64,000 nucleotides of DNA. Source: Elephas maximus indicus. Taxonomy: Eukaryota > Chordata > Mammalia > Proboscidea > Elephantidae. Where the stretch lies: NCBI RefSeq assembly GCF_024166365.1, contig NC_064820.1, positions 131,150,001 through 131,214,000 of the forward strand, read 5' to 3'. Below the pieces are notes generated by a model. It saw nothing but the letters and a program-made list of their open reading frames with translations. It was not told where the DNA came from and did no database searches. The number at the start of each line of letters is the position of its first letter. Within the stretch, counting starts at the first letter, position 1. This document shows, piece after piece, positions 58,938-64,000 of the stretch. Made by a program: the position numbers and the translations under genes.

Positions 58938-61900
58938 CCTTTTTTTTCTGTCATTTTGGTGTCTTTTTTTTTTATTAACTTTTATTGAGCTTCAAGTGAA
59001 TGTTTACAAATCAAGTCAGACTGTCACATATAAGTTTATATACATCTTGCTCCTTACTCCCACTTGCTCTCCCCCTAATGAGTCAGCCCTTCCAGTCTCT
59101 CCTTTCGTGACAATTTTGCCAGCTTCCAACTCTCTCTATCCTCCCATCCCCCCTCCAGACAGGAGATGCCAACACAGTCTCAAGTGTCCACCTGATATAA
59201 TTAGCTCACTCTTCATCAGCATCTCTCTCCTACCCACTGTCCAGTCCCTTTCATGTCTGATGAGTTGTCTTCGGGGATGGTTCCTGTCCTGTGCCAACAG
59301 AAGGTTTGGGGACCATGACCGCCGGGATTCCTCTAGTCTCAGTCAGACCATTAAGTATGGTCTTTTTATGAGAACTTGGGGTCTGCATCCCACTGATCTT
59401 CTGCTCCCTCAGGGGTTCTCTATTGTGCTCCCTGTCAGGGCAGTCATCGATTGTGGCCAGGCACCAACTAGTTCTTCTGGTCTCAGGATAATGTAGGTCT
59501 CTGGTTCATGTGGCCCTTTTTGTCTCTTGGGCTCTTAGTTGTCATGTGACTTTGGTGTTCTTCATTCTCCTTTGCTCCAGGTGGGTTGAGACCAATTGAT
59601 GCATCTTAGATAGCCGCTTGTTAGCATTTAAGACCCCAGACGCCACATTTCAAAGTGGGGTGCAGAGTGTTTTCATAATAGAATTATTTTGCCAATTGAC
59701 TTAGAAGTCCCCTTAAACCATGGTTCCCAAACCCCCGCCCTTGCTCCGCTTACCTTTGAAGCATTCAGTTTATCCTGGAAACTTCTTTGCTTTTGGTCCA
59801 GTCCAATTGATCTGACCTTCCATGTACTAAGTGTTGTCCTTCCCTTCACCTAAAGCAGTTCTTATCTACTAATTAATCAGTAAAAAACCCTCTCCTTCCC
59901 TCCCTTCCTCCCCCCCTCGTAACCACAAAAGTATGTGTTCTTCTCAGTTTATACTATTTCTCAAGATCTTATAATAGTGGTCTTATACAATATTTGTCCT
60001 TTTGTCTCTGACTGATTTCGTTCAGCATAATGCCTTCCAGGTTCCTCCATGTTATGAAATGTTTCAGAGATTCGTCACTGTTCTTTATCGATGCATAGTA
60101 TTCCATTGTGTGAATATACCACAATTTATTTACCCATTCATCCGTTGATGGACACCTTGGTTGCTTCCAGCTTTTTCTATTGTAAACAGAGCTGCAATAC
60201 ACATGGGTGTGCATATATCTGTTTGTGTGAAGGCTCTTGTATCTCTAGGGTATATTCCGAGGAGTGGGATTTCTGGGTTGTATGGTAGTTCTACTTCTAA
60301 CTGTTGAAGATAATGCCAGATAGATTTCCAAAGTGGTTGTACCATTTTACATTCCCACCAGCAGTGTATAAGAGTTCCAATCTCTCCGCAGCCTCTCCAA
60401 CATTTATTATTTTGTATTTTTTGGATTAATGCCAGCCTTGTTGGAGTGAGATGGAATCTCATCGTAGTTTTAATTTGCATTTTTCTAATGGCTAATGATT
60501 GAGAGCATTTTCTCATGTATCTGTTAGCTGCCTGAATATCTTCTTTAGTGAAGACTGTGTTCATATCCTTTGCCCACTTCTTGATTGGGTTGTTTGTCTT
60601 TTTGTGGTTGAGTTTTGACAGAATCATGTAGATTTTAGAGATCAGGCGCTGGTCGGAGATGTCATAGCTGAAAATTCTTTCCCAGTCTGTAGGTGGTCTT
60701 TTTACTCTTTTGGAGAAGTCTTTAGATAAGCATAGGTGTTTGATTTTTAGGAGCTCCCAGTTATCTGGTTTCTCTTCGTCATTTTTGGTAATGTTTTGTG
60801 TTCTGTTTATGCCTTGTATTAGGGCTCCTAGGGTTGTCCCAATTTTTTCTTCCATGATCTTTATCGTTTTAGTCTTTATGTTTAGGTCTTTGATCCACTT
60901 GGAGTTAGTTTTTGTGCTTGGTGTGAGGTATGGGTCCTGTTTCATTTTTTTGCAAATGGATATCCAATTATGCCAGCACCATTTGTTAAAAAGACTATCT
61001 TTTCCCCAATTAACTGACACTGGGCCTTTGTCAAATATCAGCTGCTCATATGTGGTTGGATTTGTATCTGGGTTCTCAATTCTGTTCCATTGGTCTATGT
61101 GCCTGTTGTTGTACCAGTACCAGGCTGTTTTGACTACTGTGGCTGTATAATAGGTTCTGAAATCAGGTAGAGTGAGGCCTCCCACTTTCTTCTTCTTTTT
61201 CAATAATGCTTTGCTTATCCGAGGCTTCTTTCCCTTCCATATGAAGTTGGTGACTTGTTTCTCTATCACCTTAAAAAATGACATTGGAATTTGGATCGGA
61301 AGTGCATTGTATGTATAGATGGCTTTTGGTAGAATAGACATTTTTACTATGTTAAGTCTTCCTATCCATGAGCAAGGTATGTTTTACCACTTAAGTATGT
61401 CGTTTTGAATTTCTTGTAGTAGAGCTTTGTAGTTTTCTTTGTATAGGTCTTTTACATTTTTGGTAATATTTATTCCTAAGTATTTTATCTTCTTGGGGGC
61501 TACCGTGAATGGTATTGATTTGGTTATTTCCTCTTCGATGTTCTTTTTGTTGATGTAGAGGAATCCAAGTGATTTTTGTATGTTTATCTTATAACCTGAG
61601 ACTCTGCCAAACTCTTCTATTAGTTTCAGTAGTTTTCTGGAGGATTCCTTAGGGTTTTCTGTGTATAAGATCATGCCATCTGCAAATAGAGATAATTTTA
61701 CTTCCTCCTTGCCAATCCGGATGCCCTTTATTTCTTTGTCTAGCCTAATTGCCCTGGCTAGGACTTGTAGCACGATGTTGAATAAGAGCGGTGATAAAGG
61801 GCATCCTTGTCTGGGTCCCGTTCTCAAGGGAAATGTTTTCAGGCTCTCTCCATTTAGAGTGATGTTGGCTGTTGGCTTTGTATAGATGCCCTTTATTATG

Positions 61901-62874
61901 TTGAGGAATTTTCCTTCAATTCCTATTTTGGTGAGAGTTTTTATCATAAAAGGGTGTTGGACTTTGTCAAATGCCTTTTCTGCATCAATTGATAAGATCA
62001 TGTGGTTTTTGTCTTTTGTTTTATTTATATGGTGGATTACATTAATGGTTTTTCTAATATTAAACCAGCCTTGCATACCTGGTATAAATCCCACTTGGTT
62101 GTGGTGAATTATTTTTTTGATATCTTGTTGAATTCTATTGGCTAGAATTTTGCTGAGGATTTTTGCATCTATGTTCATGAGGAATATAGGTCTGTAATTT
62201 TCTTTTTTTGTAATGTCTTTACCTGGTTTTGGTATCAGGGAGATGGTGGTTTCACAGAATGATTTGGGTAGTATTCCGTCATTTTCTATGCTTTGAAATA
62301 CCTTTAATAGTAATGGTGTTAACTCTTCTCTGAAAGTTTGGTAGAACTCTGCAGTGAAGCCGTCCGGGCCAGGGCTTTTTTTTGTTGGGAGGTTTTTGAT
62401 TACCGTTTCAATCTCTTTTTTTGTTATGGGTCTCTTTAGTTGTTCTACTTCTGAATGTGTTAGTTTAGGTAGGCAGTGTTTTTCCAGGAATTCATGCATT
62501 TCTTCTAGGTTTGCAAATTTGTTAGAGTACAATTTTTCGTAATACTCTGATATGATTCTTTTAATTTCAGTTGGGTCTGTTGTGATGTGGCCCTTCTCGT
62601 TTCTTATTTGGGTTATTTGTTTCTGTTCCTGTATTTCTTTAGTCAGTCTAGCCAATGGTCTGGTCTATCAATTTTGTTAATTTTTTCAAAGAACCAGCTT
62701 TTGGCTTTGTTAATTCTTTCAATTGTTTTTCTGTTCTCTAATTCATTTAGTTCAGCTCTAATTTTTATAATTTGTTTTCTTCTGGTGCCTGATGGATTCT
62801 TTTGTTGCTCACTTTGTATTTGTTCAAGTTGTCGGGACAGTTCTCTGATTTTGGCTCTTTCTTCTTTTTGTATG
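58938..62874 (-). mobile_element. L1-D: 5'-truncated LINE-1 with a 3' transduction
   Basis: A young L1 truncated in ORF2 near residue 310. On the L1 strand the 3' end has poly(A) (58973-58964), then 16 extra bases (58963-58948), then a second A-run (58947-58940). Flanked by TCATACAC (58930-58937 and 62875-62882). It is nested in L1-E. The sequence is very close to L1-B, for example one difference in 60 at 35221-35280 versus 60605-60664. Confidence 0.92.
58948..58963 (-). other. 16-nt putative 3'-transduced sequence of L1-D
   Basis: GACACCAAAATGACAG on the L1 strand, bracketed by two A-runs. Apart from one base it equals the A-rich junction at an L1 ORF2 start (gacatcaaaatgacag in L1-C, near 55740). 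Confidence 0.7.
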
Positions 62875-62882
62875 TCATACAC
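60130..62882 (-). pseudogene. L1-D ORF2 fragment, inactive
   Basis: Covers the linker, reverse transcriptase and C-terminal domain. A 5-bp duplication near 62660 (ggtctggtctatc versus ggtttatc) shifts the frame. The catalytic motif reads FADG instead of FADD (near 61677), destroying a metal-binding aspartate. TAA at 61386-61384 matches L1-A and L1-B. A one-base loss near 60174 shifts the end. The remaining stretches are 423 and 403 codons. Confidence 0.9.
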
Positions 62883-64000
62883 ACGTTTTTATGTGACCCT
62901 CGTTGCTCTCCCTATAATGTGAGAGCACACTCCTCTGTTCCACCCCGATTTCCCATGTCCATTCAACAAGCTCCTGTCCTTTTTTGCCTTTCTATCTTGC
63001 CTCTGGACAGGAGCTGCCCATTTAGTCTCATAAAAAAAAAAAATATATTTGAGCTAAGCAGCACTCTCTTCATGAATATCATTTTATGTCTTTTAGTCCA
63101 GTCTAACCTTTGTCTGAAGACTTGGTTTCGGAAATGGCTTCAGTTTTGGGCTGAATCCAGGGGCCACGTCTTCCAGGATCCCTCCAGTCTCAGTCATACC
63201 ATTATGTCTGGTCTTTTTTTTACTAGAATTTGCATTCTGTGTACATTTCTCCTACTCTGTCAGGGACTCTCTCTTATGTTTCCTGTTAAGGCAGTCATTG
63301 GTGGTAGCCAGGCACCATCTAGTTCTTCTGGTCTCAGGCTGATGGAGTCTCTGGTTTATGTGGCCTTTTCCATCTCTTGGGCTCATATTTTCCTTGTGTC
63401 TTTAGCGTTCTCCGTTCTCCTTTGCTCCAGGTGGGTTGGGACCAAATGATACATCTTAGATGGCTACTCACTATCTTTAAGACCCCAGAAGCCACTCACC
63501 AAAGTGGGATGCACAACAGTTTCTTAATAAACTTTGTTATGCCAGTTGACCTAGATGTCCCCTGAAATCATGGTCCCCAGACACCTGGTCCTACTACTCA
63601 GTCCCTCGAAATGTTTGCTTGTATTCAGGAAACTTCTTAGGTTTTGGCTTAGTCCAGTTATGCTGGCTTCCCCTATACTGTGTGTTGTCCTTCCCTTCAC
63701 CTATGATAATTCTTATCTATTATAGTTAGTGAATTCTCCTCTCCCTCCCTCTCCATCCTTTTAACCATTAAAGAATGTTTTCTTCTGTGTTTAAACCATT
63801 TCTTGAGTTCTTATAATTATGAGATGTTTCATGGATTCATCGTTGTTCTTTATTGTTTTATAGTGTTCCGTTACACGAATATACCGTCCATTCATCTGTT
63901 GATGGGCACCTAGGTTGTTTCTATCTTTTTGCTATTGTGAACAGTGCTGCAATTAACACAGGCGTGCATATAATGGCTCTTATTTCTCTAGGATATATTC

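Larger units (their letters stand above)
58871..64000 (-). mobile_element. L1-E: old L1 3' region, split by L1-D, continues past the window
   Basis: 58871-58937 holds the inverted L1 3' terminus (gtgctttaagtgaaacg; tttctcatacaaaattc). The same element resumes at 62875 with diverged 3' UTR motifs (ctttgctccaggtgggttgg; gaccccagaagccactcacc) and reaches the C-terminal ORF2 region by 63800-64000 (tatagtgttccgttacac). Similar in age to L1-C. Confidence 0.85.

Overview
This window is mammalian nuclear DNA, almost certainly from an afrotherian and probably an elephant or close relative. It carries many copies of a tRNA-headed SINE whose 3' module (core GGGTCGCTATGAGTCGGAA) matches the 3' end of the resident RTE/BovB-type LINEs. 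That SINE/RTE pairing is characteristic of Afrotheria. Ancient eutherian repeats (MIR, HAL1/L1M, ERVL-type LTRs) form the background. No species call was tested against a database.

The only host gene I can support is LMNB1 (lamin B1), transcribed right to left. Its first coding exon is 4891-5249 on the minus strand and opens inside a strong CpG island (about 4.1-6.3 kb). Positions 1-4890 are the start of intron 1. Everything right of about 6.3 kb is upstream intergenic DNA with no further supportable host exon.

The upstream region is a stack of retrotransposons. L1-A (+, 11.28-19.51 kb) has a 5'-truncated L1 (L1-A2) inserted into its ORF2 with a 15-bp target-site duplication (TSD). L1-B (-, 33.57-40.90 kb) is full length and sits inside a MaLR-type LTR with a clean 15-bp TSD. 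From 46.9 to 58.8 kb there is a three-level nest: an RTE fragment on the minus strand is split by a full-length older L1 (L1-C, -), which is split by a near full-length RTE (+, 49.21-52.43 kb). L1-D (-, 58.94-62.87 kb) is inserted into the tail of a further old L1 (L1-E) that runs off the window. The spaces hold SINEs, MIRs, two more LTRs, an old L1M and RTE fragments.

The most interesting signals are in the L1s. (1) All three younger copies whose ORF2 covers the site (A, B, D) carry the same in-frame TAA at ORF2 codon 800, while older L1-C reads AAA there. This suggests a lineage that amplified with a split ORF2. (2) L1-B lacks 564 nt of 5' UTR that L1-A and L1-C have, with breakpoints exactly at GT...AG, so it looks like a retrotransposed spliced L1 RNA. 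(3) The L1-B promoter contains about three GC-rich tandem monomers of 170-190 bp, resembling rodent L1 promoters. (4) L1-D carries a 16-nt 3' transduction that resembles an L1 ORF2 start. (5) RTE copies show conserved 5' hairpins, and one has a fold-back (template-switch) hairpin.
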